Below are positions 36,201 through 42,956 of a stretch of DNA of 50,229 nt, piece by piece. Origin of the DNA: Planctomycetaceae bacterium (GTDB lineage Bacteria > Planctomycetota > Planctomycetia > Planctomycetales > Planctomycetaceae); assembly GCA_021732995.1 (NCBI GenBank), contig JAKFWA010000041.1, positions 1-50,229 on the forward strand, in the 5' to 3' direction. Position numbers and translations under genes: made by a program. Under the pieces are notes generated by a model. That model was given only the letters and a program-made list of their open reading frames with translations. It searched no databases and had not been told where the DNA came from. Within the stretch, counting starts at the first letter, position 1; every line of letters begins with the position of its first letter.

Positions 36201-39200
36201 TCACACTCGCGGCCTCCACGATCACCGGTAACCTGACGCTGACGGCAGGCGGCGCGGTCGATGACAGCGGCACGCTGGCGATCGGCGGCACGACCACCAT
36301 TTCGGCCGCGGGCCAGAACATCACACTGGCCGACGTGGCCTCGACGTTCGGTCCGCTGCTGCTCACCGGTGCCAATGTGGCGGTCACAGAAGCCGCCGCG
36401 ACGGAACTGGGTGCCTCGACCATCACGGGCACGTTCACGCTGGTCACCACTGGCGACGTAACCGACAGCGGCGTGCAGGCGATTACCGGAGCGGTGACCA
36501 TCACGGCCACCGGCAAGGACGTCACCCTGAACACGGCTGGCAACACCTTCGGCGGCACGCTCACCATCGGTGCCAATAACGTCACGCTGGTAGACACCAA
36601 CGCGACGGACTTGGGTACGACCACTGCGACCGGCACGTTCACTCTGACCTCGGGTGGCGACGTCACGGATTCCGGAACGCTGGCCATCACTGGCACGACC
36701 ACCATCACGGCGACCGGCAAGGACATTGTCCTGAACGACGCGTCGAACTCGTTCGGCACTCTGGTGCTGACCGGTAAGGACGCGACCATCGTCGAGAGCG
36801 CGGCCACGGATCTGGGTAATGCGACACTGACGGGCGATCTGGATCTGACCTCCGCCGGTGCCGTTACCGACAGCGGTGCCCTGGCTGTAACCGGCGGTGC
36901 CACCATCACGGCGACCGGTCAGAACATCACGCTGAATACGGCGACGAACAGCTACGGCGGCACAGTGGCCTTCGACGGTGCCGACGTGGTGCTGCTCGAT
37001 ACCACAGCAATCGATCTGGCGGCTTCCACGGCCACGGGTACCCTGACTTTGACGGCTGGTGGCGCGGTGACTGACAGCGGCACGCTGGCCATCACCGGTG
37101 CGGCCACGATCACCGCGAGCGGCCAGAACATCACCCTCGATGAGGCCGCCAGCACGTTCGATGCACTGACTCTGGTGGGTGCGAATGTGGCGGTGACGGA
37201 TGCCTCGGCAGTGGATCTGGCGGCAGCCACCATCAGCGGCACGCTGACGATCAATTCGACGGGCGCCATCACCGACAGTGGTTCGCTCGCAGTTACCGGC
37301 AACGCGACGTTCAATGCTGGCTCGGATGACATCACCCTGAATAATGCCGGTCACACCTTCGGCACTTTGGCCATGACTGGTGCCAACATCAGCGTGACTG
37401 AGAATGGGCCGACCGATCTGGGCGTGACGACCGCCAGCGGCACGTTCGGGCTGACCTCGAATGGCGCCATCACTGACAGTGGTGCGCTGGCCATCACGGG
37501 TGCTGCCAGCTTCAACGCCGGCACTGCAAACATCACTCTGGACGTTGCGACATCCAGCTTCGGTGCCCTGACATTGGCCGGTGTGAATGTGGCTGTGACT
37601 GAGAACGCCGCCACGGACATCGCCGGTGCGACGGTCACTGGCACGCTGGCCATCACATCGACCGGTGTGGTGACTGACTCGGGCACGCTGACTGTTTCTG
37701 GCACCACCACGATCAACGCCGGCGCCAATAACATCACGCTGGATGAATCGGGCTCCACGTTCGGTTCGCTGCTGTTGACCGGTGACGACGTCGCCGTGAC
37801 GGAAGCCGCGGCCACGGACCTCGGTGCCAGCACCATCGCTGGTGACCTGTCGATTGCTTCGAGCGGTGCCATCACCGACAGCGGTGCGGTGAGCGTCGCT
37901 GGTACATCGACCATTGACGCGAACACCAACAACATCACCCTGGATCATGCCAGCAGCGTTTACACCGGAGCGATCGCGCTCGAAGGTGGTACGGTGGTGG
38001 CGAAGTCCAACTCGGCGATGGCTCTGGGAGTGGTCAGCGCGACCGGCACCTTGACCATCACGGCTGTTGGCAACATCACCGACACCGCCGCAATCACCGC
38101 GACGGGGGTCGCCCAGTTCAACGCGGGTACCGGCAACATCACGCTGGACCACACAGGTTCGACCTTCGGTGACGCGATTCGCACCACCGGTGCCAACGTC
38201 GCGCTGACCGTGGCATCGGCCGTTGATCTCGGTGCTTCGACTGTCACGGGCACTCTGGACGTTGTTGCCACTGGTGCGATTACGGACTCGGGCACGTTGA
38301 GTGTCACGGGTGCCACGCACCTGGATGCGGGTGTGAACAACGTCACGCTCGACTTCGCAGGTCACACGTTTGGTGCCATCACCTTGAACGCGAACGCAGT
38401 CAGCATCACGGAAGGTGCGGCGACGGATCTGGGAGCCAGCACGATTTCCGGCAACCTGAGCCTGACGTCGTCCGGTGCTGTGACGGACAGCGGAGCCCTG
38501 TCGGTCGGCGGTAACCTCAATGTTCAAGCCACCGGTCAGGCCATCACGCTGGATCATGCGTCGTCCGCCTTCACGGGTACGATCACTCTGAAGGGTTCGA
38601 ATGTGGCCGTTACCGATGCTGACGGTTCCGACCTGGCCAGCGTTATCGCTACGGGCACCTTCGCGTTGACCAGCGGTGGTGCTGTGACGGATTCGGGTAC
38701 CTTGACCATCACAGGCAACGCGACCATCACCGCGGGCGCCGGCTCAGATATCACTCTGGATGTGGCAGCTTCGACCTTTGGCGGCACCACGGTAGTCACC
38801 GGCACGAATGTGGCGCTGACTGCGGCGGGAGCCGTCAACTTCGGAGCCAGCACCATCGGCGGCACGCTGGAAGTCACCGCTAACGGTAACGTGACGGACT
38901 CTGGCGCTCTGGCGGTCACCGGCGATACAACGATCCATGCGTCGGGTTACGCGATCGCTCTGGATTTCGCGACGAACAGCTTCGGCGGCGACATGATCCT
39001 CACCGGCACGAATGTGGCCATCACCGACACCACGGCCATCGCGCTGGGTACGACCACCGCGACCGGCACACTGACCCTCATCGCTGGTGGCGACGTGACG
39101 GACACGGGCACGCTCTCGGTGACCGGCACCACATCGATCACGGCGACGGGCAAGGACGTCACCCTGGACGACGCGGCCTCGCAGTACGCTCGACTGGATA

Positions 39201-40651
39201 TCGCCGGCAAGAACGTCGCGGTCACCAACGTGGGTGCGACCGTGCTGGGCACGATCACGGCGACGGGTACTCTGGATATCGTGAGCGGTGGCAATGTGAC
39301 GGACGCAGGCGTCGTCACCGTCACCGGCAACGCGACTGTCGCCGCGGTGGGTAACAACATCACGCTGGATTCTGCGACGTCAGCCTACGGCGGTTCGATT
39401 GCCCTCACCGGTGCGAACATCGCTGTGACCGACAACTCGGCGGTCAACCTTGGTGCGACCACCGCGACAGGCAGCTTGAGTATCACGGGTACCGGCGACG
39501 TGACCGACAGCGGCACGCTGACGGTCTCCGGCAACCTGACGGTGTCTGCCGCTGGCAAGGACGTCACGCTGGACGAAGCGGCCTCGGCCTTCGATGGTTC
39601 GCTGCTGATGACCGCCAAGAACGTGGCGATCACCAACACGCTGGCCACCGACCTCGGCCTGAGCGTCGTGACCGGCACGCTGGATATCACTTCGACTGGC
39701 GACATCACCGACGTCGCCAAGTTGACGGTGACCGGTGCGGTCAACCTGAACGCTGGCACGGCGAACGTCGCGCTGGACGATGCCACCTCAACCTTCGCGG
39801 CGGCGATCAGTGCGACAGGTGCGAATGTGGACCTGACCGCCAGCGGTGCCGCGATTCTGGGTGCGGTCACCGCGAGCGGAAACTTCAATGTCACCGCGAC
39901 AGGTGCGATCACCGATACTGGCACCATGACTGTCGGCGGCACGACGACGATGTCGGCCGGTACTGCGGCGATCACGCTCGACAGTGCGGCTTCGGCTTAC
40001 ACGGGTGCGGTCGCCTTGAGCGGCAGCAACATCGCCCTGACCAACGCCACGGCGACGGTACTGGGTGTTACTACCGCGACGGGTACGTTGTCGGTCGCAT
40101 CGACCGGTGCCGTCACGACCACGGGTGCGATCTCGGCAACTGGTACCAGCACGTTCAATGCGGGTGCGAACAACATCACCTTGAACAAGTCGGGATCGAC
40201 CTTCGGTACGTTGTTGCTGACTGGTGCCAACGTCTACGTCCTGGAAAATGCGGCGACCGATCTGGGAGCCAGCACCATCACGGGCACGTTGACGATCGTA
40301 TCGAGCGGTGCGATCACCGACAGCGGCACGCTGGCTGTAACTGGCAACACGACGTTGAACGCCGGTTCGTTCAGCATCCTGCTGGATCAGGCGGCTTCGA
40401 CCTTCGGTACCATGATCCTGTCCGGTCTCAACATCTCGATCACGGATGCGGGAGCGGTCGATCTGGGAACGACAACGGCAACCGGCACACTGACGATCAT
40501 CGCCGGTGGTGCGATCACCGACAGCGGTATCCTCACCATCACCGGAGACGTCACCATGAACGCGGGTGCGAACGCGATTACGCTCAACACCCCCGGCAAC
40601 TACTTCGGTGGTGCGTTGTTCCTCACGGGTTCACCGGTCAGCTTCACCTAA
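27269..40651 (+). CDS. Giant extracellular beta-strand-repeat protein (4,460 residues)
   Basis: The N-terminal ~75 residues are basic (KPMKRRRRHFTF) and contain V-L-E-E-R-I-T-P-A, which resembles the L-E-x-R motif at the N-terminus of many large planctomycete surface proteins. No ordinary signal peptide is seen. From about residue 145 to the end the protein is about 64 copies of a ~67-residue unit built on G-x-I/V-T-D-S-G-x-L-x-V-x-G ... I-T-L-D ... F-G-x-L-x-L-T-G-x-N-V-x-V-V-E-x-A-A-T-D-L-G. Thr, Gly, Ala, Val, Ser and Asp dominate, and Lys/Arg and aromatics are scarce. Strand periodicity suggests a parallel beta-solenoid with about three coils per unit. The chain stops abruptly with no anchor or autotransporter domain. 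AAGGAA lies 7 bases before the ATG. A role as a surface fibre or adhesin is inference. Confidence 0.9.
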   Translation: MSRDLWNRSVWDSFASRLKSLIKPMKRRRRHFTFSLPSRSVQTSDVLEERITPAIGVAFSGGALSITGTTAADAVTINATSTGTEVKTGSTLISKVSNATSSNITTINYAGGAGNDTLVVTGVTSAVTVNMANAEQLTMNGNNLTVVTNCPIAFGAGNVTGTLTVNAGGNVTDVGKLVVTGKTTINAGTNNITLDTAGGAFGQLVLTGANVQVIEGADTDIGNSTITGTFQLTSSGNVIDTGVLAVSGTTTIAAASKNITLDNATNSYGTLVLTGSNINIAETGATDLGNVTATGTLTVLSTGAITDSGKVSATGITNINAGSNAITLDTSNNTFGTLVLTGGNIRVVEAAAMDLGATTATGTFNVSSTGAITDTGKLTITGNTTFSAPGQAITLDQATSVFGSLTLTGANISIIEGAASDLAAVTASGTFSLTSTGAITDSGTLAITGITTMKAAGQPITLDSANSTFGTLLLTGANVLIVENAATDIGLSAISGTLSITSASNVTDSGKISASGATTITAGTNSDITIDTAGGLFGTLVLTGRNVRIVEAAATDLGGVTATGTFQLTTTGAVTDSGVLAITGTTTIGAGSATVTLDNVSNTFGTILLTSGAATLVENAPTDFGASTISGALSVTSNGAITDSGKMSVTGLTTLNAGANNITLDTSGGVFGALALTGNNVTLVEAAASDLGASTIGGNLTLTSSGAVTDSADVVVAGIATVNAGANDVTLNSANNKFGTLALTGKNLTVVELDATELGATTASGTLTVTSGGDVTDTGKQTVAGKLTISAAGQDITLDTNTNTFGSVALTGLDVILVEAGGTDFAASTVTGSLTLTATGAVTDSGNVNVTGITTVSAAGQAITLDQTASRYGTLRMTGASAKISNNAALVLGTSTVSGTLTVTAPGVTDSGKLVIGGAVAITSTAQPITLDDPASTFGSLTLTGAAITIVEAAPVDLGNVTATGGLSVTSTGDITDTGKLVVTGATTFNAGAANITLNSAGSVFGALSLTGNNVLLIEASASDLGASTIGGTFSLTSTGAVTDSGAVNVTGATTIIASAQNITLDVSANTFGTLTLTGKDVTIVEGEATDLGNVTATGILNLTSAGAITDTGAVIITGNTTLNAGVNAITLNSATNAYGPLNVTGSNVTLVETGPTALSAVTASGNFTLTTSGAVTDTGTVSVAGTATIGAGTNAVTLDTATNKFGTIATTGGVVIVAATGAVDLGTTSATALTVTASGAITDSGNVTVTGAVTVTSSTSDITMNSAGSTFGAVKLNAVNATLVENAATDLAAVTTSGDFTLTSAGAVTDSGTLNVTGNAAVTATGQNVTLDTTGNLFGGIRVAGLNVAIVENDATKLGASTITGTLTVTSAGTITDSANVNVTGTTTLLAPNRVITLDSVGNTFGTLVINGGKVTIVEAAATDLGASTFTGAFQLTSGGNVTDTGALNITQMTTINAGANDITLDVATNILGALALTANNVTIVENALTELGASTIAGNLTITNAVGGVADIGTVAVTGNTTVTATGRDITLDNPTSVYGGSFVATGKNVTLVDDSAVDLGAITATAALTVTGSGNVTDSGKLDITGAATFNAGGNDITLDQATSKFGSINFTGNNVAITEADATAVGTGSAAGTLGLTSGGAITDTGVISVAGNATITAGANAITLDTATSNYGGDLILTGSNVTVVDHSAVSLGATTATGSLSITASGNITDADTITVGTTTTFNAGTGDITLDEAANAFTGALRLTGANATLTLPGAVDFGTTTLSGTLNVQANGAVTDSATVIVAGGVTIDASTNDITLNELANSFGTLVLTGDDIAIVEAEAVVLGATAAGATLSITASGTVTDTGTITTVGNTTISAAGRDITLDETANDFGAAVAITGAAVLIVDATGIDLGASTVTGTFNLSTGGAITDSGALAISGVATINAGSNNITLNTAGNTFTELLLTGADATIVSNTAIELGAATLTGDFALTSVGAVTNSGNLLISGNATVTATGKNVTLDQSGNTFGGAVSVTGATVILVDTGATDLGATTATATLTLTSGGDITDSGTVTVTGAVTLTTLADDITLDEAANAFGTLVMTAVDATIVENAATDLGLTTLNGALNITSAGNVTDSGVLSVVGALDVTATGKDITLNSVANSFGGIISFTGANVILIDTTAVDLGTSTATGTLNLTSGGAVTDAGTLTIAGTTTIGAVGNTITLDDASNAFGTLVMSGSNTLVVASGAADLGASTITGTLSVTAGGAITDSGTLAVTGNTTLDAGANDITLNAANHQFGTLIITGKDVTILESAGTDLGTTATSGLLSVTSTGAITDSGTLTVVGAATFNAATNNITLDETASAFGSVNLTGAAVSVVEADATDVAAATVTGNFTLTSGGNVTDSGTLAITGKLTVNSGSNDITLNSAASTFGTVVLTGNNVAVTENAATDLGASAIAGTLAVTSSGAITDSGAITVVGNTTITATASNITLDHAGSAYSAQLALTGAVVSARTSGGMELGAITATGALSLTAAGAINDNATITAGGTTTLTAGVGDITLDEAGSTFTGALLSSGANITLTLPAAANLGNTTATGNLTVVATAAITDSGKLDVTGTASFDAGTANITLDDTTSVFGTVLLSGGVIALTEAAATDLGTLTATGNFTLTSGGAVTDSGALTIGGALSVTATGFDITLDEAGNALTGAATLRGDDITFLDSNALDIAAVTATGNLSVTAGGAITDSGTLTVTGNGTFDAGTDDITLDVTSSSFGGDLVLSGEDIAVRDNSAASLGAIAATGSLAITASGTITDTAAISVGTTSTFSAGTGDITLDHAGSAYTGAISLTGTNGALTIPAAVDLGASTLSGTLTVTATGSITDSGTLAVTGTTTLDAGTSDVTVDSAANTFGSLVLTGQNLTVVEAAATDLGATTATGTLTLTSDGAVTDSGTVTVAGITTITATGYGVTLDDAANDFTSAVAVVGASATLVDATAITLAASTITGNLTLTAGGAVDDSGTLAIGGTTTISAAGQNITLADVASTFGPLLLTGANVAVTEAAATELGASTITGTFTLVTTGDVTDSGVQAITGAVTITATGKDVTLNTAGNTFGGTLTIGANNVTLVDTNATDLGTTTATGTFTLTSGGDVTDSGTLAITGTTTITATGKDIVLNDASNSFGTLVLTGKDATIVESAATDLGNATLTGDLDLTSAGAVTDSGALAVTGGATITATGQNITLNTATNSYGGTVAFDGADVVLLDTTAIDLAASTATGTLTLTAGGAVTDSGTLAITGAATITASGQNITLDEAASTFDALTLVGANVAVTDASAVDLAAATISGTLTINSTGAITDSGSLAVTGNATFNAGSDDITLNNAGHTFGTLAMTGANISVTENGPTDLGVTTASGTFGLTSNGAITDSGALAITGAASFNAGTANITLDVATSSFGALTLAGVNVAVTENAATDIAGATVTGTLAITSTGVVTDSGTLTVSGTTTINAGANNITLDESGSTFGSLLLTGDDVAVTEAAATDLGASTIAGDLSIASSGAITDSGAVSVAGTSTIDANTNNITLDHASSVYTGAIALEGGTVVAKSNSAMALGVVSATGTLTITAVGNITDTAAITATGVAQFNAGTGNITLDHTGSTFGDAIRTTGANVALTVASAVDLGASTVTGTLDVVATGAITDSGTLSVTGATHLDAGVNNVTLDFAGHTFGAITLNANAVSITEGAATDLGASTISGNLSLTSSGAVTDSGALSVGGNLNVQATGQAITLDHASSAFTGTITLKGSNVAVTDADGSDLASVIATGTFALTSGGAVTDSGTLTITGNATITAGAGSDITLDVAASTFGGTTVVTGTNVALTAAGAVNFGASTIGGTLEVTANGNVTDSGALAVTGDTTIHASGYAIALDFATNSFGGDMILTGTNVAITDTTAIALGTTTATGTLTLIAGGDVTDTGTLSVTGTTSITATGKDVTLDDAASQYARLDIAGKNVAVTNVGATVLGTITATGTLDIVSGGNVTDAGVVTVTGNATVAAVGNNITLDSATSAYGGSIALTGANIAVTDNSAVNLGATTATGSLSITGTGDVTDSGTLTVSGNLTVSAAGKDVTLDEAASAFDGSLLMTAKNVAITNTLATDLGLSVVTGTLDITSTGDITDVAKLTVTGAVNLNAGTANVALDDATSTFAAAISATGANVDLTASGAAILGAVTASGNFNVTATGAITDTGTMTVGGTTTMSAGTAAITLDSAASAYTGAVALSGSNIALTNATATVLGVTTATGTLSVASTGAVTTTGAISATGTSTFNAGANNITLNKSGSTFGTLLLTGANVYVLENAATDLGASTITGTLTIVSSGAITDSGTLAVTGNTTLNAGSFSILLDQAASTFGTMILSGLNISITDAGAVDLGTTTATGTLTIIAGGAITDSGILTITGDVTMNAGANAITLNTPGNYFGGALFLTGSPVSFT
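32201..35440 (+). repeat. 16-unit super-repeat, copy A
   Basis: Unit-specific landmarks reappear exactly 3,240 nt (1,080 codons) downstream: GAITDxG at 32201/35441, the rare I-T-D-x-A-x-I core at 32405/35645, DATIVE at 33539/36779, a second rare core (INDNATI/ITDTAAI) at 34832/38072, and D-I/L-A-x-V at 35390/38630. The block boundaries are estimates, since the flanking units are all related. Confidence 0.7.
35441..38680 (+). repeat. 16-unit super-repeat, copy B
   Basis: This is the second copy of the block at 32201-35440, tandem to it and in register at all five landmarks checked. Corresponding units match each other better than they match neighbouring units, for example TLVLTGKDATIVESAATDLG with TLVMTAVDATIVENAATDLG. 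The unit beginning at 38681 again resembles the first unit of each copy, but the similarity fades after an added codon. Confidence 0.7.
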
Positions 40652-40705
40652 GCCATCGCCTGACCGCGATGGCCGCGTGAAGCGGTTACTCAGCAACCTC
40701 AAACG

Positions 40706-40748
40706 AACGCCTCTTGATCAGACTCCAGTCTGGTCACGAGGCGTTTTT
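40706..40748 (+). terminator. Intrinsic terminator of the giant repeat gene
   Basis: AACGCCTC (40706-40713) pairs with GAGGCGTT (40738-40745). An inner 10-bp stem, TGATCAGACT (40715-40724) with AGTCTGGTCA (40727-40736), including one T-G pair, extends it into a nearly continuous ~18-bp hairpin, followed by a run of five T. It lies 55 bases past the stop codon. Confidence 0.9.
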
Positions 40749-40792
40749 CTTTTGAGGTACGCTGGCAGTGCAACTCGACTCATCGCGCAAAT

Positions 40793-40904
40793 CCTTCTCC
40801 CCCTTCGCAAGGGGGAGAAGGTGGCCGTTAGGCCGGAAGAGGGGGACGAACCCAACTTCGCCCCTCAACTCCCGACCCTCTCCCCGCAAGCGAGGCGAGG
40901 GGAG
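40793..40904. repeat. Composite GC-rich palindromic repeat
   Basis: Two hairpins lie about 55 bases apart. The first is perfect: CCTTCTCCCCCTT (40793-40805), loop CGC, AAGGGGGAGAAGG (40809-40821). The second is imperfect: CCCTCTCCCCGC (from 40876), short loop, CGAGGCGAGGG (to about 40902). The second shares its arm structure with the repeats at 3-27 and 50125-50150, indicating a dispersed family. Confidence 0.75.
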
Positions 40905-41034
40905 ATAAGTGATCGTCATTACCTACGCTCATGCATATCCTCAACCCAGGTTGGTAGGACTCGATGCACGAGTGACATACAGTCCCGTTCGTCACGCGGT
41001 CGCATTCCATCAATCCTGCCGAGGAGATATCTCG

Positions 41035-41871
41035 ATGCTGCGATTCTCTCTTATCTATTGTGTGCTGGCGTTCGCGTGTTCGGTGAGTCTCGCGGCCGAC
41101 AAGGTCACGAAGTACTGCCGCTTTCAGGCGAATCAGAAAACGGCCTATGGTCTGATCGAAGGCGACTCCGTCATTGAGCTGGACGGTGATTTCTTTCAAC
41201 AACCGAAGCCAACGGCAAAAAAGCACAAGCTGAGCGACGTCAAGCTGCTGATACCCACAACGCCCAGCAAGGTGTTGGCGCTCGCCGGGAACTACAAGAG
41301 TCACCTGCCCGATCAGAAGATCGATCCCAAGTTTGAGATCCCGCAGATCTTCTACAAGTTGCCGTCGTGCCTGATTTCCGATGGCGAAACCGTCGTGATT
41401 CCTCCCGGCACGAACGAAGTCCACTTCGAAGCCGAACTAGTGCTGGTCATCGGCAAGACCGCGAAGAATGTTTCTCCGGAGAAGGCCCTCGACTATGTCT
41501 TCGGGGTCACAGCGGGTAACGACATCAGTGCCCGCGACTGGCAGAAGAACGATGTACAATGGTGGCGAGCGAAAGCTTCCGACACGTTTGGCCCGATTTA
41601 TCCAGTCATCGTCAGCGGTATCAACTACGACGACCTGCGACTGCAGATGCGCGTCAATGGTGAGACACTGCAGGATCAGCGCACGAAGGATTTGATCCAT
41701 AATTGCGCCAAGCAGGTCAGCTTTATCAGCCAGCACGTGACGTTGAATCCCGGCGACCTGATTTACACCGGCACTCCCGGCAAGACTGCAGCCATCAAAC
41801 CCGGCGATAAAATGGAAGTCGAACTCGAAGGCGTCGGCATCCTGAAGAACGGAGTCGCAGCCGCGAAGTAG
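41035..41871 (+). CDS. Exported fumarylacetoacetate hydrolase (FAH)-family protein
   Basis: The product has 278 residues. A clear signal peptide (MLRFSLIYCVLAFACSVSLA) ends near residue 20. The FAH catalytic domain starts near residue 78 (KVLALAGNYKSH); metal ligands Glu132 and Glu134 lie in HFEAELVLVIG and Asp163 in GVTAGNDISARDWQ, with LIYTGTPGK near the end. Family members cleave C-C bonds of acylpyruvates or related diketo acids, or decarboxylate oxaloacetate, and are usually cytoplasmic, so a secreted member is unusual. GAGGAG lies about 8 bases before this ATG, which is preferred over the open frame upstream from 40909. It converges on the next gene with 17 bases between. Confidence 0.88.
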   Translation: MLRFSLIYCVLAFACSVSLAADKVTKYCRFQANQKTAYGLIEGDSVIELDGDFFQQPKPTAKKHKLSDVKLLIPTTPSKVLALAGNYKSHLPDQKIDPKFEIPQIFYKLPSCLISDGETVVIPPGTNEVHFEAELVLVIGKTAKNVSPEKALDYVFGVTAGNDISARDWQKNDVQWWRAKASDTFGPIYPVIVSGINYDDLRLQMRVNGETLQDQRTKDLIHNCAKQVSFISQHVTLNPGDLIYTGTPGKTAAIKPGDKMEVELEGVGILKNGVAAAK

Positions 41872-41888
41872 TGTCATCCGCTGATTGC

Positions 41889-42632
41889 TCAGTTGTCAGC
41901 GCCGACAGCGATCCAGCGAACGGACGACCGGTGTTGCACAATCTGAACGCAGTGAGCTGCGAAAACAGAGTTTTCACGGATTCGGGACGACAGACTCGCA
42001 TTCCGCGCGTCAATCATCAGCAGCACCAGATCAGGCTCCCAATTGACCTGCATCGCACTCCCGCCAGCGATGAGAGCCAATTCATGAAGAGCTTCAAGGC
42101 GCTCTTTGATCGAGGTTACAGCGGCGGGAGCGACTCCGTCGGCAGTAGGAACAGGTGAGTTGCCCAACCGTAGCAATGTCTCAACGAGTTCCTGCGTGCA
42201 GACCCCGGGGAGAACGTAGTTCCAGCCAAGGCCACTGACCGTACTCGTGTAGACTTGCTGAAGCTCATGCTGCCCCTCGGGGGACGTCCACTCGTCCCTG
42301 ATCAGCTCGATTAGCTCGCGGGTGTGGATAGGCGTTTGGTCAGGAAACACTTCCCTCACGGAAAACGGCGCATCGGGCCACAACCACACAGGCTCACCAA
42401 TTGCGGTTCGCATTGCATCAAACGAGGTTCGATTCGTGTCAAACAGCAGGCCGTTTACGCCCGCGAACAGGCTGGAATCGCAGTACCCGACGTTACGCCA
42501 GACTTTGCGTTCGTCGCTCGGAATGTTCGCCAGGAGCTCACTCAACTGCCTTTCGCGGTTGTCCCAACTGCCGAATTCCAGCTTCGGTCTGGTTAGCTCG
42601 TAGATTCTCTGGCGAAGTGCATCGAGAGGCAT
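41889..42632 (-). CDS. Hypothetical protein
   Basis: The product is a soluble protein of 247 residues that I do not recognise. It is rich in Leu, Glu and Trp and looks genuinely coding in its first ~210 residues (IPSDERKVWRNVGYCDSSLFAGVNGLLFD, located near residue 36, and TRELIELIRDEW). The last ~40 residues differ in character and may read into non-coding DNA. Two starts are possible: tandem ATGs at 42668/42665 after AAGGC, or the ATG at 42632 with no clear ribosome-binding site. Its 5' end abuts the truncated end of a NADAR gene on the other strand, so a rearrangement junction may lie here. Confidence 0.55.
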   Translation of the reverse strand: MPLDALRQRIYELTRPKLEFGSWDNRERQLSELLANIPSDERKVWRNVGYCDSSLFAGVNGLLFDTNRTSFDAMRTAIGEPVWLWPDAPFSVREVFPDQTPIHTRELIELIRDEWTSPEGQHELQQVYTSTVSGLGWNYVLPGVCTQELVETLLRLGNSPVPTADGVAPAAVTSIKERLEALHELALIAGGSAMQVNWEPDLVLLMIDARNASLSSRIRENSVFAAHCVQIVQHRSSVRWIAVGADN

Positions 42633-42679
42633 CGTTAAACCGGCAGGTAAGGTTGGGCAGAACATCATCCAGATTAGCC

Positions 42680-42949
42680 TTGCCGGAATTGAAAGTCGCG
42701 ACCATCTGGAAGGCTGTCGCCAGCGGCAATCTCGCGAAGTTCTCGCAGAATCGTGAGCTGGGCGAGTTCCTCATTCAAACAGCAGCGCGTGTGCTGATCG
42801 AAGCCAGTCCGGTGGACAGCGTCTGGGGTATTGGGCTCGCGCAGGATGATGAGAAGATCGCTGACCCCAATCTCTGGCCGGGTCTGAACCTGCTAGGCTT
42901 CGCCCTCATGGAAGTGCGGGCGGATGTGGCCAAAGCACTTCAGCAGTGA
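42680..42949 (+). pseudogene. NADAR-domain gene fragment (5'-truncated)
   Basis: The reading frame encodes the C-terminal ~89 residues of a NADAR (YbiA-like) domain: KVATIWKAVASGNLAKFSQN, then RVLIEASPVDSVWGIGL, then NLWPGLNLLGFALMEVR. These match the family's E-A-S-P-x-D-x-x-W-G-I-G and N-L-L-G-x-x-L-M-x-V-R blocks. The N-terminal half, which carries the S-N-F/E-H-x-x-Q region, is not present in any frame upstream. There is no ATG, only a possible TTG at 42680. NADAR enzymes remove ADP-ribose or act on NAD-derived compounds. This copy is most likely a remnant. Confidence 0.75.
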
Positions 42950-42956
42950 AGCTGCG

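Larger units (their letters stand above)
27700..40620 (+). repeat. Array of ~64 diverged ~67-codon units inside the giant gene
   Basis: Counting the I/V-T-D-S-G core by eye gives 64 units between about 27,778 and 40,511, an average spacing of about 202 nt. Units differ in length by one or two codons and use different synonymous codons, so this is an old, diverged array and not a recent slippage product. Variants include units ending V-V-D-x-x-A-V-x-L-G with F-G-G-x-L, and a rarer class with T-D-T-A-A-I in the core. Confidence 0.85.
40652..41034. other. Intergenic region with terminator and palindromic repeats
   Basis: This 383-base gap holds the giant gene's terminator (40706-40748) and a composite palindromic repeat (40793-40904), both listed separately. 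The remaining ~130 bases lead into the FAH-family gene. No gene is seen; short open frames on both strands come from the GC-rich repeat. Confidence 0.6.

Noticed and set aside
34114-38557. Very long antisense open frames (661 and 802 residues) inside the giant repeat gene
   Set aside because: The repetitive Thr/Val/Ala/Asp codon usage leaves the opposite strand free of stop codons. The antisense products mirror the sense repeats and have no ribosome-binding site or known domain.
27778-40511. Possible CRISPR array, suggested by regular spacing
   Set aside because: The periodicity is about 202 nt in a single open reading frame with diverged, codon-constrained repeats. There are no short identical repeats with unique spacers and no cas genes.
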